A stretch of 64,000 bases of DNA from Rheinheimera pacifica (GCF_024809855.1 NZ_JANUEM010000003.1:62001-126000); one strand, 5' to 3'. Shown: positions 48,574 to 58,332, counted from the stretch's first letter. A program made the numbers and translations. Notes: generated by a model from the letters alone, not told the origin.

Positions 48574-49611
48574 ATGAAAACAATCAAATTTGGTCTGGTT
48601 GCCGCTGCTGTACTGGCTTCTTTAGCTGTTCCGGCTATGGCTGCTGACGTTACCATATATGGCCGCGCCCATTTATCACTGGACTCACTGGATAACGGTG
48701 AAGAAGATGGCACTAATGTGTCAAGTAACTCCAGCCGTCTGGGTTTTAAAGCCAGCACTAAACTGGAAGGTGGTTTAGAAGCCTTCGTACAGATTGAACA
48801 GAATATCCGTTTTGATGAAGGTTCTGGTAACTGGGCATCGCGTGATTCTTTCGTTGGTATCAAAGGCGATTTCGGCCAGGTACGTGCCGGCCAGTTTGAT
48901 ACGCCATTAAAAGCCGTACGTGGCAAAGTCGATATGTTCGGTGACCGTATCGGTGATATCCGTAACTTAACCCGTACCAGCACTTCAGGCGATACTAATG
49001 CCAATATCGGTAACGTGTTTGACGAGCGTTATAAAAACGGCGTGCATTACCGCAGCCCAAGCATGAACAACTTCACGTTTGACTTACACTACACGCCGCA
49101 CAATAACACCGGCGCAACAGTAGATAACGTGCAGGAATCTTACAGTATGTCGGTAAGCTATGAAGTTAAAGGCTTCTATGCTGCTGTAGCATATGAAACT
49201 TTTGAAGGCCAAAATGATCTGGACCCAAGCGCAGTGCGTGTAGGTGTATTCTATGACATCACTGATGCGTTCCGCTTAGCCGGTATGTATCAGAACGCCA
49301 GCGATGTACCAGGTGGTGACCGTAACGTATACGGTATTGGTGCCAGCTACAAAATGGGTGCTTATACGCTGCGCAGCCAGTACTACGTAGCGGGTGACAA
49401 CGATACCGACAACACCGGTGCCAACATGTTTGTTATCGGTGCAGACCGTAACTTCAGCAAAGATTTACTGATGTATATCGCTTACGGCGTAACATCAAAC
49501 GACGACAGCGCGAACTACCGTGTGTCAGCCGGTGGCCGTGATACACAGTTAAGCACTATTACCGGTGAAAATGCTGCAGGTTTATCTTTAGGTATCCAAT
49601 ACAGCTTCTAA
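48574..49611 (+). CDS. Pho-regulated outer membrane porin (second)
   Basis: 345 residues with a signal peptide (AVPAMAAD) and a porin body: VTIYGRAHLSLDSLD, SSNSSRLGFKASTKLEGGLEAFVQIEQNI, ASRDSFVGIKGDFGQVRAGQFDTPLK, and a terminal Phe in LGIQYSF. Codon use is strongly biased, as expected for an abundant envelope protein. A multi-unit Pho box precedes it and phoB-phoR follows, so it is likely a phosphate-limitation porin. It is clearly distinct in sequence from the 42-kb porin. Confidence 0.9.
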   Translation: MKTIKFGLVAAAVLASLAVPAMAADVTIYGRAHLSLDSLDNGEEDGTNVSSNSSRLGFKASTKLEGGLEAFVQIEQNIRFDEGSGNWASRDSFVGIKGDFGQVRAGQFDTPLKAVRGKVDMFGDRIGDIRNLTRTSTSGDTNANIGNVFDERYKNGVHYRSPSMNNFTFDLHYTPHNNTGATVDNVQESYSMSVSYEVKGFYAAVAYETFEGQNDLDPSAVRVGVFYDITDAFRLAGMYQNASDVPGGDRNVYGIGASYKMGAYTLRSQYYVAGDNDTDNTGANMFVIGADRNFSKDLLMYIAYGVTSNDDSANYRVSAGGRDTQLSTITGENAAGLSLGIQYSF

Positions 49612-49627
49612 GCGGATAGCCGCCATT

Positions 49628-49655
49628 AAGCCCGCCTTCGTTGCGGGCTTTTTTA
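49628..49655 (+). terminator. Intrinsic terminator after the second porin
   Basis: AAGCCCGC and GCGGGCTT form an 8-bp stem followed by a T-run. Confidence 0.88.
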
Positions 49656-49702
49656 TTCGGCAGTATAAATATTATTTGTTATAAAAATGTTTATTTGGTT
49701 TT

Positions 49703-49720
49703 GTTTCATAAAATTGTCAT
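49703..49720 (+). promoter_or_regulatory. Pho box before phoB (autoregulation)
   Basis: GTTTCAT-AAAA-TTGTCAT, two units at 11-bp spacing, 48 bp before the phoB ATG. Confidence 0.72.
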
Positions 49721-49767
49721 AATTTATGCGCATAATAGGCGCATGCTAAACACTTCGGTAGAACACT

Positions 49768-50454
49768 ATGTCAAGAAGAATCCTGGTTGTAGAAGATGAA
49801 GCGCCCATCCGCGATATGCTGTGTTTTGTGCTGGAGCAAAACGGTTATCAAGCAGCAACGGCAGAAGATTTCGACTCTGCCATTAATGCACTGGTTGAAC
49901 CCTACCCGGATTTAGTGCTGCTGGACTGGATGCTGCCCGGTGGCAGCGGTATTCAAATTGCCAAAAAAATGAAACAGCACGACCTTACCCGTAATATTCC
50001 TATCATTATGATCACCGCCCGTGGTGAAGAAGAAGATAAAGTACGCGGCCTGGAAGTAGGCGCTGATGATTATGTTACCAAGCCATTTTCACCCAAAGAG
50101 CTGATGGCTCGTATTAAAGCAGTGATCCGCCGCGTGGCGCCTACCAGCCTGGATGAAGTAATTGAAGTTCAGGGGTTAAAGCTTGATCCGGTGTCGCACC
50201 GCGTAATGGCTGCTGATCAAGCGCTGGATATGGGGCCAACCGAGTTTCGTTTATTGCATTTCTTTATGACCCACCCGGAGCGGGTTTACAGCCGTGAACA
50301 ACTGCTGGATCATGTCTGGGGCACCAACGTGTATGTAGAAGACCGCACAGTAGATGTGCATATCCGCCGTTTACGCAAGGCGATTTCTGTTGCCGGGCAT
50401 GATAGATTAGTGCAAACCGTGCGGGGCTCAGGCTACCGTTTTTCTGCTAAATAA
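49768..50454 (+). CDS. phoB: Phosphate regulon response regulator PhoB
   Basis: 228 residues. Receiver domain with D10/E11 and phospho-acceptor D53 in [15 protein letters not shown] and the lysine in [19 protein letters not shown]. An OmpR-type winged helix forms the C-terminal half ([52 protein letters not shown], given here only as a landmark region 148-205). It activates Pho-box promoters, including its own. phoR follows after 18 nt. Confidence 0.96.
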   Translation: MSRRILVVEDEAPIRDMLCFVLEQNGYQAATAEDFDSAINALVEPYPDLVLLDWMLPGGSGIQIAKKMKQHDLTRNIPIIMITARGEEEDKVRGLEVGADDYVTKPFSPKELMARIKAVIRRVAPTSLDEVIEVQGLKLDPVSHRVMAADQALDMGPTEFRLLHFFMTHPERVYSREQLLDHVWGTNVYVEDRTVDVHIRRLRKAISVAGHDRLVQTVRGSGYRFSAK

Positions 50455-50472
50455 AGGCTAAACCCTAACGCT

Positions 50473-51804
50473 ATGCGCCAACTGTTATCAAAAAGGAAGG
50501 TATACACTAAACTCTTCCTTTTTTACTGTTTTATTGCTCTGGTTGGCCTTATTTCTAACAGCCTGCTGCTGGCGTTGCTTATTTTTACCGTCGCGCTGCT
50601 GCTTTGGCACTACCATCATTTATTTTTAATGGATAAGTGGTTGTGGCGTGACCGCAAATTATCGCCGCCGATCAGCGAAGGCATCTGGGGCCATTTATTC
50701 GAAGGTATTTACTACCTGCAACGGCGCGACAGACGTAAAAAACGCGAGCTGCGCAATGTAGTACGCCGTTTTCGTGATGGTGCCGAAGCCCTGCCTGAAG
50801 CCGTAGTGGTGCTAACTGATGACTGGAGCATTATCTGGAGCAATAAGCTGGCGCAAATTCTGGTAGGCCTGCATTGGCCGGCTGATGAAGGCCAGCGCTT
50901 AGACAACCTGATCCGTCATCCTGATTTTTTGCATTATTTAAAACAAACCAGGTTTGAGCAACCGCTTGAGCTTGCCTCGCCGGTTAACGACCAGCTGACG
51001 CTTGAATTTAATATTATGTCTTACGGCGCAGAGCAATACCTGCTGATTGTGCGTGATATCACTCAGCTAAAGCAGCTGGAGCAAATCCGCAAAGACTTTG
51101 TTGCCAACGTATCACATGAGCTACGCACGCCGCTTACGGTGCTGCAGGGCTACCTTGAAGTGATGGACGACGAACATCTGCCTGATAAAGCCATGTGGAA
51201 AAAAGCCCATAACGTTATGCTGGATCAAACCAAACGTATGGATTCTCTGGTGCAGCAGTTGCTAACATTGTCGCGTATTGAAGCCTCTGCCAGAGTGCAG
51301 TTTGAACCTGTAGTCGATGTGCCTGCTATGCTGCATCAACTGGAGCAGGAGGCACAAACACTAAACCGCGAAAAACAGCACCGTATCCGCTTTGATATTG
51401 ACGACAGCCTGAAGGTTACCGGTGTAACCGAAGAGTTACGCAGTGCTTTTTCTAATCTGGTAACTAATGCCATTAAATATACCCCTGCCGGTGGCGATAT
51501 CAGCGTTAGCTGGCAGCGCCAGCATTTAAAAGCGTTGTTTGCCGTTAACGACAATGGCGAGGGTATAGCTGCGCACCATGTAAAGCGCCTTACCGAGCGT
51601 TTTTACCGGGTAGATCAGGCCCGTGCCCGCAACACCGGTGGCACCGGGCTGGGGCTGGCGATTGTAAAACACGTACTGTCGCGCCATAACAGCCGGTTAA
51701 TGATTTTCAGTGAACCGGGTAAGGGCAGCAGTTTTTCTTTCTCTATACCGGCAGAACTGGTGTTGGGGCAGAAAACAACAAAACGTGAGATGAAACCGCA
51801 GTAA
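50473..51804 (+). CDS. phoR: Phosphate regulon sensor kinase PhoR
   Basis: 443 residues. Two N-terminal membrane helices (~12-45) with almost no periplasmic loop, a charged linker, a PAS domain (~100-195), HisKA with H215 in FVANVSHELRTPL, and an HATPase domain (NLVTNAIKY, DNGEGI, GTGLGLAIVKH). This is the standard PhoR plan, which reads phosphate status through PstSCAB-PhoU instead of binding phosphate itself. It forms an operon with phoB. Confidence 0.96.
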   Translation: MRQLLSKRKVYTKLFLFYCFIALVGLISNSLLLALLIFTVALLLWHYHHLFLMDKWLWRDRKLSPPISEGIWGHLFEGIYYLQRRDRRKKRELRNVVRRFRDGAEALPEAVVVLTDDWSIIWSNKLAQILVGLHWPADEGQRLDNLIRHPDFLHYLKQTRFEQPLELASPVNDQLTLEFNIMSYGAEQYLLIVRDITQLKQLEQIRKDFVANVSHELRTPLTVLQGYLEVMDDEHLPDKAMWKKAHNVMLDQTKRMDSLVQQLLTLSRIEASARVQFEPVVDVPAMLHQLEQEAQTLNREKQHRIRFDIDDSLKVTGVTEELRSAFSNLVTNAIKYTPAGGDISVSWQRQHLKALFAVNDNGEGIAAHHVKRLTERFYRVDQARARNTGGTGLGLAIVKHVLSRHNSRLMIFSEPGKGSSFSFSIPAELVLGQKTTKREMKPQ

Positions 51805-51819
51805 CAACCTGCAAAAATA

Positions 51820-52698
51820 TTATTGCGTCCGTTTTTTACTACGCCAGCCACGTTTAATCGCTTGTTGTGCAACCACAGCTAACACATCCTGATCCAATGC
51901 ATCGGCATGACCCAAGAAAGTCTGTGCCAGTTCACGATCCGCCAGCGCTGTTGCTATCAGGTTTACTGCATCAGCCAGAGTAGTGCCATGTTCGTAATAT
52001 CTGACATGGTGGCGGGTATCCACTACGATATCAGCAGCCTCCTGACACCAATTTTCAAACACTTGTTTCGTTAGTTGCCGGTAACGGGCCTGGGGGCCGC
52101 CAAATACTACGAAAAATGTATCAGCGGCGGCTTTGCCGAATTGCTCCGCTATTTCATCTAAAAACCGCAGTAGTTGTGTTGTTTCGTCTGTCGCACTTTG
52201 CAGCATTAGCTGTGCAAAAACGGGTTCAAGTTTGCGGCTGTATTCTAATAGCAAGCCGTGATCAAGGGTGCCATCGTAATTTGCCGCATTGAGTAATTGC
52301 TGCGTGGCAGCAAATAGCAGCTGACCGACGACATTATCTGCCTCACATTTAAGCTGTGTCAGGAGCTGGTTTAGCAACGCTGCAGCATCAGCCTGTGGAG
52401 TTTGCTGCAGTGTGTAATAAACCGCCATGGTGCTGTGGCTCAGGGCTTTCAGCCGATGATAGCCTGGACCATTAACGATAAACTCCTCGATACGGGTGCC
52501 ACAACAGGCAATCAGCCGGCTATCCATGCGCACTATAAGCAAAATATGTCCGTGTTTGATTATGTCGACAAAATGCTGCTTTCTTTTTGCATACTGACGA
52601 TGAAATAACTGATTAATTTCGCCCAGGGTTAAGTCTGACGGTTCAGCTCTGGTGTCTTGCAATTTAATGTTTACCAACTTATCTGCTGCAGCTTTCAT
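51820..52698 (-). CDS. Protein of unknown function coupled to an SDR gene
   Basis: 292 residues, no signal peptide and no membrane segment. I do not recognise the family. The N-terminal third has an alternating beta pattern (HILLIVRMDSRLIACCGTRIEEFIV), the centre is helical and Leu/Gln-rich, and the C-terminus is basic (RGWRSKKRTQ). Its ATG is one nucleotide past the SDR stop, so it is almost certainly translated together with that gene. It ends 15 bp from the convergent phoR. Confidence 0.7.
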   Translation of the reverse strand: MKAAADKLVNIKLQDTRAEPSDLTLGEINQLFHRQYAKRKQHFVDIIKHGHILLIVRMDSRLIACCGTRIEEFIVNGPGYHRLKALSHSTMAVYYTLQQTPQADAAALLNQLLTQLKCEADNVVGQLLFAATQQLLNAANYDGTLDHGLLLEYSRKLEPVFAQLMLQSATDETTQLLRFLDEIAEQFGKAAADTFFVVFGGPQARYRQLTKQVFENWCQEAADIVVDTRHHVRYYEHGTTLADAVNLIATALADRELAQTFLGHADALDQDVLAVVAQQAIKRGWRSKKRTQ

Positions 52699-52699
52699 C

Positions 52700-53602
52700 T
52701 TAAGGCAAATGCTGGCCGCCGGTTACGCCCAGAACTTCAGCGGTAACATAGCTGGATTCCTGCGACGCCAGATAAACGTAAGCCGGTGCCAATTCAGCTG
52801 GTTGGCCAGGGCGGCCCATCGGCGTATTCTGGCCAAATTCTTCCAGTTTGTCTGCAGGTTGGCCGCCACTTTGCTGCAGTGGTGTCCAGATTGGTCCGGG
52901 CGCTACGGCGTTAACCCTTATGCCCTTTTTAATCAGCATCTTAGCCAGGCTTTTGGTAAAACCGGTAATAGCGCTTTTACTGGATGCATAGTCCAGCAAA
53001 CCGGCCGATGGTTGGTAAGACTGGATAGACGTAGTATTAATTATACTTGCACCGGCGGGCATATGCGGCAGTGCGGCTTTGGTAATCCAAAACATAGCAA
53101 ACACATTGGTTGCATAAGTTTGCTGAAACTGTTCACTGCTTAGCTCTGCCAATTCTGCAACAAACTGTTGCTTGCCAGCGTTATTGACCAGGATATCAAT
53201 ACAACCCAGTTTTTCAGCTGCTTGCTGTACCAGGCTTTGGCAAAATTTTTCATCTGAAATATCACCGGCTGCTGCATAGGCCTTTACATCCGCTGCATGT
53301 AGTTCTTTTAGTACGGTATGAGCATCTTGTTTTTCAGATGGCAGATAATTAATCATCACATCAGCGCCTTCGCGGGCAAAGGCAATGGCCACTGCGCGGC
53401 CAATACCTGAATCACCGCCGGTGATCAGCGCTTTTCGGCCTGTTAATCTGCCACTACCCTGGTAGCTGTTTTCACCGTGGTCTGCTCTGGGCGATAATAT
53501 TGCATCAAGTGCGGGGTCTGGCTGGGTTTCATCATAGTGGGTGTTATCTATCGGGTACTGCTTACGGGGATCTTGCATACTGCACTGGTTTTGCGCTTTC
53601 AT
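52700..53602 (-). CDS. SDR-family oxidoreductase (YghA/general stress 39-like)
   Basis: 300 residues from the ATG at 53602 (GGAGG upstream). A ~45-residue N-terminal extension ([19 protein letters not shown]) precedes the Rossmann motif [20 protein letters not shown], the active-site Ser/Tyr/Lys region ([20 protein letters not shown]) and PGPIWTP. This extension and motif set match YghA and Bacillus general-stress SDR proteins, NAD(P)-dependent alcohol/aldehyde reductases of uncertain substrate. First gene of a pair with the unknown protein. Confidence 0.88.
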   Translation of the reverse strand: MKAQNQCSMQDPRKQYPIDNTHYDETQPDPALDAILSPRADHGENSYQGSGRLTGRKALITGGDSGIGRAVAIAFAREGADVMINYLPSEKQDAHTVLKELHAADVKAYAAAGDISDEKFCQSLVQQAAEKLGCIDILVNNAGKQQFVAELAELSSEQFQQTYATNVFAMFWITKAALPHMPAGASIINTTSIQSYQPSAGLLDYASSKSAITGFTKSLAKMLIKKGIRVNAVAPGPIWTPLQQSGGQPADKLEEFGQNTPMGRPGQPAELAPAYVYLASQESSYVTAEVLGVTGGQHLP

Positions 53603-53855
53603 CAGGTACCTCCGGTTGAGTTACACAGAACGATACTAGGGGTATTAGCAAAGTAAGCAGTTTTTGTGCCTATACGGCCAGGCTAACAAATAGCGTAGTT
53701 GAATCAGACAGAAAGGTTGTCAGGGACTGGTGAGTGGGCTGGGTAACGGAAGTAAAAATTAAGCCGGGGCTGAATATCTTACCGGGGTAAAACGTAAAAT
53801 TTTCATAAGCCACCAACAGCAGCCGAAGCTGATCTACATTAACTTCTGTTTTAAA

Positions 53856-53875
53856 GCGCCAGATTAAGCTGGCGC
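53856..53875 (-). terminator. Possible terminator after tag
   Basis: GCGCCAG and CTGGCGC form a 7-bp stem; read on the minus strand it lies about 58 nt past the tag stop and is followed by TTTAAAA. The rest of the 330-bp gap 53603-53932 shows only short unsupported frames and the SDR promoter. Confidence 0.45.
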
Positions 53876-53932
53876 CTTGTTTGGAGCTTCCGGGCATTCG
53901 GTGCAGGTATTTTTACCTCAGCCGGTTGCATG

Positions 53933-54514
53933 TTAGTTTGTTACTGCCTGTGTTTTGCGAAAGCAGTTATTGTGATGATCATTGACCATACCGCAGGCCT
54001 GCATATGGGCGTAAATAATGGTGGAGCCAACAAACTTAAAACCACGTTTTTTTAAGTCTTTGCTCATTGCATCCGATTCCGGGCTGGTTGCACGGTAATC
54101 GGCCGGGCTGGCGATGCTGTTTAACTGCGGCTGGCCGTTTACAAAGCGCCATTGATAGTTGCTGAAGCTGCCAAACTCGGCTTGTACTTCTATAAACCGG
54201 GCGGCGTTATTAATAGCCGCAGCTACTTTTAACCGGTTGCGGATAATGCCGGGGTTTTGCAACAATTCGGCGGCTTTGGCGTCATCAAAAGCGGCGACTT
54301 TTACCGGATCAAAGTTAGCAAAAGCAGCGCGGTAGCTGTCGCGCTTTTTCAGTACTGTATACCAGCTAAGCCCGGCCTGTGCTGCTTCCAGCGTTAAAAA
54401 CTCAAACAGCTTGTTGTCGTCATACACCGGTACGCCCCATTCTGTATCGTGGTAGGCAACATAATCCGGTTTGGTTAAATCTACCCAGTGGCAGCGGCAC
54501 GGAGTGTTCATCAT
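53933..54514 (-). CDS. tag: DNA-3-methyladenine glycosylase I
   Basis: 193 residues. Characteristic Tag features: RCHWV near the start and YHDTEWGVPVYDD (a Cys and a His of the structural zinc site), EAAQAGLSWYTVLKKRDSYRAAF, NPGIIRNRLKV, and the C-terminal zinc ligands in HMQACGMVNDHHNNCF. It removes 3-methyladenine from alkylated DNA. It ends the short run M20 amidohydrolase-tag, 7 nt after the upstream stop. Confidence 0.95.
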   Translation of the reverse strand: MMNTPCRCHWVDLTKPDYVAYHDTEWGVPVYDDNKLFEFLTLEAAQAGLSWYTVLKKRDSYRAAFANFDPVKVAAFDDAKAAELLQNPGIIRNRLKVAAAINNAARFIEVQAEFGSFSNYQWRFVNGQPQLNSIASPADYRATSPESDAMSKDLKKRGFKFVGSTIIYAHMQACGMVNDHHNNCFRKTQAVTN

Positions 54515-54521
54515 CGGTTCC

Positions 54522-55829
54522 TTATTTTTCCAGCTTGGGTGGCTGGGCCAGATAATCCAGTGCCAGGCCGGTTAATGCACGTACGCCGTTCACCAGTGCA
54601 TCTTCGTTAACATCAAACATCGGTGAGTGGTTTGGCGGCACTTCACTAAGCGGTTTACCTTCGGGTGAGATGCCTAAAAAGAAAAACACGCCCGGAATTT
54701 GTTGCTGATAAAACGAGAAGTCTTCGGCGCCGGTAATGGGTTTAATAGATGCGACACCTTTATCGCCGGCGGCCCATTTCAGGCTTGGCATCGCCCATTC
54801 TGTCAGTGCCGGATCATTCCAGGTTACAGCAGCAAAATTATGTACGTGAAAATGTGCTTCAGCGCCGCTGGCTTTGGCAATATGTTCGCTGGTGTGTTCC
54901 ATGCGGGCAATTAAATCTTCACGCATTTCGCTGTCAAAGGTACGAATGGTACCTTCGAGCTTTACGTCGTCCGGAATAATATTCCAGCGGATACCGCCAT
55001 GTACCTGGCCAAATGACACCACGGCCGGTGCTTTAGTGACATCAATTTGCCGCGCCGGTATCAGGTTAATAGCGCTGATTAACTGGCCGGTAATGTTGAT
55101 TGGATCGATACCTCGCCATGGAGACGAGCCATGTACTTGTTTGCCCTTAACGGTAATCTGAAAGCTATCGGCCGCCGCCATAATGCCTTCGGTTTTTACC
55201 TGCAGCTGGCCGGGCTCTCCTGGCCAGACATGCAGGCCGAAAATGGCGCTGGGGCTTGGGTTAGCAAATAGGCCTTCGGCCAGCATCATCTTGGCGCCAC
55301 CTTCTTCACCGGCCGGTGGGCCTTCTTCGGCAGGCTGAAACACAAACATAATGGTACCGGCAATATCGGCTTTTTGTTTGCTTAGCACTTCGGCGGCACC
55401 CATTAGCATAGCCACATGAGCATCGTGGCCGCAGGCGTGCATTACGCCGGTTTGCTGGCCGTTAAACTCACTGATAACTTTTGATGCAAACGGCAGCCCG
55501 GTTTGCTCTGTTACCGGCAGTGCATCCATATCGGCACGCAGTGCTACCACCGGGCCATCTTTGCCACCCTTTAAAATACCCACCACGCCGGTATGGGCAA
55601 TGCCGGTACGCACTTCTAAGCCGAGCTTTTTCAGATGTGCTGCTACTTTGGCTGCAGTACGCACTTCGCGGTTAGATAATTCCGGGTGTTGATGGATATC
55701 ACGGCGCCATTCTATAACCTTAGGCATTACTTGTTCTATTTGTTTGCTTAGCTCTTGCCGCTGCCCGGCAGCAGCTATCGGGGTATGTAACAGTGGTAAT
55801 AAAGCCAGGCTTAATAGTGACCAGCGCAT
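54522..55829 (-). CDS. Secreted M20D amidohydrolase (hippurate/IAA-amino acid hydrolase-like)
   Basis: The ATG at 55829 has GGAG 6 nt upstream and opens a signal peptide (MRWSLLSLALLPLLHTPIAAAG); an upstream extension of the frame to 55988 is not protein-like. The product is 435 residues. M20D metal ligands: HACGHDAHVAMLMGAAE, EEGPPAGEEGGAKMML, and ITGAEDFSFYQQ near the end. The lid/dimerisation domain contains GKQVHGSSPWRGIDPI. Relatives cleave N-acyl amino acids, hippurate or auxin conjugates. Export to the periplasm suggests scavenging of amide-linked amino acids. Confidence 0.9.
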   Translation of the reverse strand: MRWSLLSLALLPLLHTPIAAAGQRQELSKQIEQVMPKVIEWRRDIHQHPELSNREVRTAAKVAAHLKKLGLEVRTGIAHTGVVGILKGGKDGPVVALRADMDALPVTEQTGLPFASKVISEFNGQQTGVMHACGHDAHVAMLMGAAEVLSKQKADIAGTIMFVFQPAEEGPPAGEEGGAKMMLAEGLFANPSPSAIFGLHVWPGEPGQLQVKTEGIMAAADSFQITVKGKQVHGSSPWRGIDPINITGQLISAINLIPARQIDVTKAPAVVSFGQVHGGIRWNIIPDDVKLEGTIRTFDSEMREDLIARMEHTSEHIAKASGAEAHFHVHNFAAVTWNDPALTEWAMPSLKWAAGDKGVASIKPITGAEDFSFYQQQIPGVFFFLGISPEGKPLSEVPPNHSPMFDVNEDALVNGVRALTGLALDYLAQPPKLEK

Positions 55830-55959
55830 AGTAACTCCATCATTTTTATATAGTGCTACTACCTTAAGCGCCCCGGATGAAAATGGCAATTGCTGCTGGA
55901 AAATTGCCGTTAGCTTAGGTAATGTCGGACCAGTTGCTTCAAAAAACAGACTCAGGCCG

Positions 55960-56720
55960 ATGCAGTTACATATCATTCCGGGATACATTCAGAACATTTA
56001 TCTGGTGCAGGATGCTGCAGGTTTATTGTTGCTTGATGGTTGCAGCCGTGCCGATGTATCCACAGTGTGTGACTTTATCAGCAAAAAATTAGCGTTGCCG
56101 CTAACGGCGCTTAAGCTGGTGGTGGTTACCCATATGCATCCGGATCATGCCGGTGGCGCCCATCTGCTGCGGCGTAAAACCGGCGCCAGCATTGCTTGTC
56201 ACCCTAAGGCGTGCCTGTGGTACTCGGGGGGCTGGGTCGTACAGCGCATATTATTGATGTTAGCTTAACCTGGTGGGTAGCCAGCCGTTTGGGCAAGCCC
56301 AAGCGTCATATCTGGTATAACCCAATACTGAAAACGGATATTGCGTTGGCCGACGGGCAGCAATTGCCTGATTTTCCAGACTGGCAGGTTATTTATACTC
56401 CCGGCCATACCGACCATGATGTGTCGCTTATGCATCAGCCCAGTAAACAGTTGTATATTGCCGATTTAATTGTGTCGGTTAAAAAGCGCCTGGTGCCACC
56501 TTACCCGGTTTGTCACCCTAATCAATATAAACAGTCACTTAAGCGCGTTAGCGCGTTGCAACCGAGCCAGCTGTATTTTGCTCATCTGCCGCCCCGCGCG
56601 GGCGACAGTATCAATTTCGACGACATTCTGGCGCAAGCACCAACTTTGCCAAAAAACCACTGGCACTCAATGCGTAACCGCATTTTGCATACCTTGGGCT
56701 GGCAAAACCGCTCGCACTGA
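55960..56720 (+). pseudogene. Metallo-beta-lactamase-fold hydrolase, frameshifted
   Basis: From the ATG at 55960 the frame encodes an MBL-fold start (IIPGYIQNIYLVQD, LLLLDGCSRADV, then the metal motif THMHPDHAGG) but stops at 56268. The remainder is intact in the -1 frame up to 56720 and contains LTWWVASRLGKPKRHIWYNP, the second metal motif TPGHTDHDVSL and IADLIVSVKKR. Both frames meet at a G6 run (56226-56231). One more G there would restore one ~253-residue protein. This may be a true mutation, a sequencing error in a homopolymer, or slippage. It is divergent from the M20 gene. Confidence 0.82.
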
Positions 56721-56762
56721 GTAGCGGGATGCCGGTTTAAAACAGTACGGGACTTTACTGCA

Positions 56763-57251
56763 TCAAACAATAAAATTGGCAAAATATGCCTGATGCACTG
56801 CTAAGCCGAGTGCTTTGGGCCGCAGCCCTTGTACCTTTGCTGTGGCGTCGGCTTTGCTATAACCCAGTTGTGTCATCAGTATTGTCGCCATTAAGCTGGT
56901 GCGGCCAGAGCCCCCTTTGCAGTGAATAGCTACCGTGTTGCCGTCTTGCAGCAAGGCCAGTATTGCGGCTTTATGGGTGGCAAAAGCCTGCTCAAACGGT
57001 TGTTGTGGCGCGCAATCATCTTCTACCGGTAACTGAAACCACTGCAAGCCAAGGTCGCTGCAAACAGCGGCCAGATTTTCAACGTTATTCTGTGCTAACT
57101 CCTGCTGTGGCATCATGGTAATAATGGCTGCTGCACCGGCAGCTTTAAGCTGTGCAACGCTATCGGTAAGGCTTACGCCTTTAGTACCGGGGCAGGGTGT
57201 AAAAATCAGTTGGCCTGTACTTAGCGCTAATATATCAAACGGATGGCTCAT
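56763..57251 (-). CDS. Cys-based protein phosphatase-like protein in the ars operon
   Basis: 162 residues. The dual-specificity/tyrosine phosphatase signature HCKGGSGRTS is intact (Cys and Arg present), in a CDKN3-like context (DCAPQQPF, LMATILMTQLGYSKADA). No signal peptide. It is the last gene of arsR-arsH-arsC-acr3, 29 nt after acr3. Since arsenate and phosphate bind similar loops, it may handle an arsenylated or phosphorylated compound, but no activity is established. It is not the arsenate reductase: a separate complete ArsC is upstream. Confidence 0.82.
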   Translation of the reverse strand: MSHPFDILALSTGQLIFTPCPGTKGVSLTDSVAQLKAAGAAAIITMMPQQELAQNNVENLAAVCSDLGLQWFQLPVEDDCAPQQPFEQAFATHKAAILALLQDGNTVAIHCKGGSGRTSLMATILMTQLGYSKADATAKVQGLRPKALGLAVHQAYFANFIV

Positions 57252-57280
57252 ATTTTGTCCTGTAGTAGTTTTTTATTCAG

Positions 57281-58306
57281 TTAGTTAAACCAGTGCCGGG
57301 TGCGGTTAGCAAACCATACCAGCGATAGCATTACCGGTACTTCTACCAGTACGCCAACAACGGTGGCCAGGGCGGCGCCGCTGTTTAGGCCAAATAAGGC
57401 AATGGCCACGGCTACCGCCAATTCAAAAAAGTTAGAGGTGCTAATCATACAAGCCGGAGCAGCGATGTTATGCGGCAGCTGCATTTTTTTCGCCACTGCA
57501 TAAGTAATGGCAAAAATGCCGTAGGTTTGAATTAACAGCGGTATAGCAATCAGCAAAATAATCAGCGGTTTTGCTACTATAGTTTGCGCCTGAAAACCAA
57601 ATAGCAGCATTACGGTGGCGAGCAAACCAAGCATCGACCAGGGTTTGGCTTTAGCTAAGAACTGGCCAATGCGCTGCTCACTGCTGCCATTATTAAGCTG
57701 CTTACGCGTTAGCATTCCGGCAATCAGCGGCAGCAGCACATAAAGCACCACAGATAACAACAGCGTTTGCCATGGGATAGTAATATCACTAACGCCAAGC
57801 AGTAAGGCGGCCAGTGGCGCAAAGGCGAAAATCATAATAATGTCGTTTACTGACACCTGCACCAGGGTGTAGTTGGCATCGCCTTTAGTAAGCTGGCTCC
57901 AGACAAACACCATCGCAGTGCAAGGCGCAACACCGAGTAAAATCATACCGGCGATATATTCATTGGCGCTTTGTGGATTTACCCAACCGGCAAAAAACAC
58001 TTTAAAAAACAACCAGCCTAATGCAGCCATGGTAAAGGGCTTTACCAGCCAGTTCATAACCAGCGTCAGTATTAAGCCTTTGGGCTTTTTGCCGACATCT
58101 TTAATGGCGGCAAAATCAATTTGCACCATCATTGGGTAGATCATCAGCCAAATCAGTACGGCTACCACTAAGTTGATCTGGCCATATTCCAGCGCGGCAA
58201 TGGCCTGAAATACTGCCGGTAGCAGGTTGCCTAGTAGTACACCTGCAACGATACATAGTGCCACCCAAACCGATAAATATCGCTCAAAAATGCCCATTCG
58301 TTTCAT
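57281..58306 (-). CDS. acr3: ACR3-family arsenite efflux transporter
   Basis: 341 residues, ten predicted membrane helices. [16 protein letters not shown] at the start, [13 protein letters not shown], and the essential Cys (C129) in [15 protein letters not shown] are ACR3 hallmarks. It expels arsenite across the inner membrane using the proton gradient. It lies 26 nt after arsC. Confidence 0.95.
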   Translation of the reverse strand: MKRMGIFERYLSVWVALCIVAGVLLGNLLPAVFQAIAALEYGQINLVVAVLIWLMIYPMMVQIDFAAIKDVGKKPKGLILTLVMNWLVKPFTMAALGWLFFKVFFAGWVNPQSANEYIAGMILLGVAPCTAMVFVWSQLTKGDANYTLVQVSVNDIIMIFAFAPLAALLLGVSDITIPWQTLLLSVVLYVLLPLIAGMLTRKQLNNGSSEQRIGQFLAKAKPWSMLGLLATVMLLFGFQAQTIVAKPLIILLIAIPLLIQTYGIFAITYAVAKKMQLPHNIAAPACMISTSNFFELAVAVAIALFGLNSGAALATVVGVLVEVPVMLSLVWFANRTRHWFN

Positions 58307-58332
58307 CCTCTAAAGGATATTGCTTGATATTT

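Noticed and set aside
53670-53897. 75-residue minus-strand frame between the SDR and tag genes
   Set aside because: No ribosome site, no recognisable pattern, and it contains the hairpin likely ending the tag transcript.
55830-55988. N-terminal extension of the M20 amidohydrolase frame
   Set aside because: It overlaps the divergent MBL gene start, and the internal ATG at 55829 has a ribosome site and opens a signal peptide.
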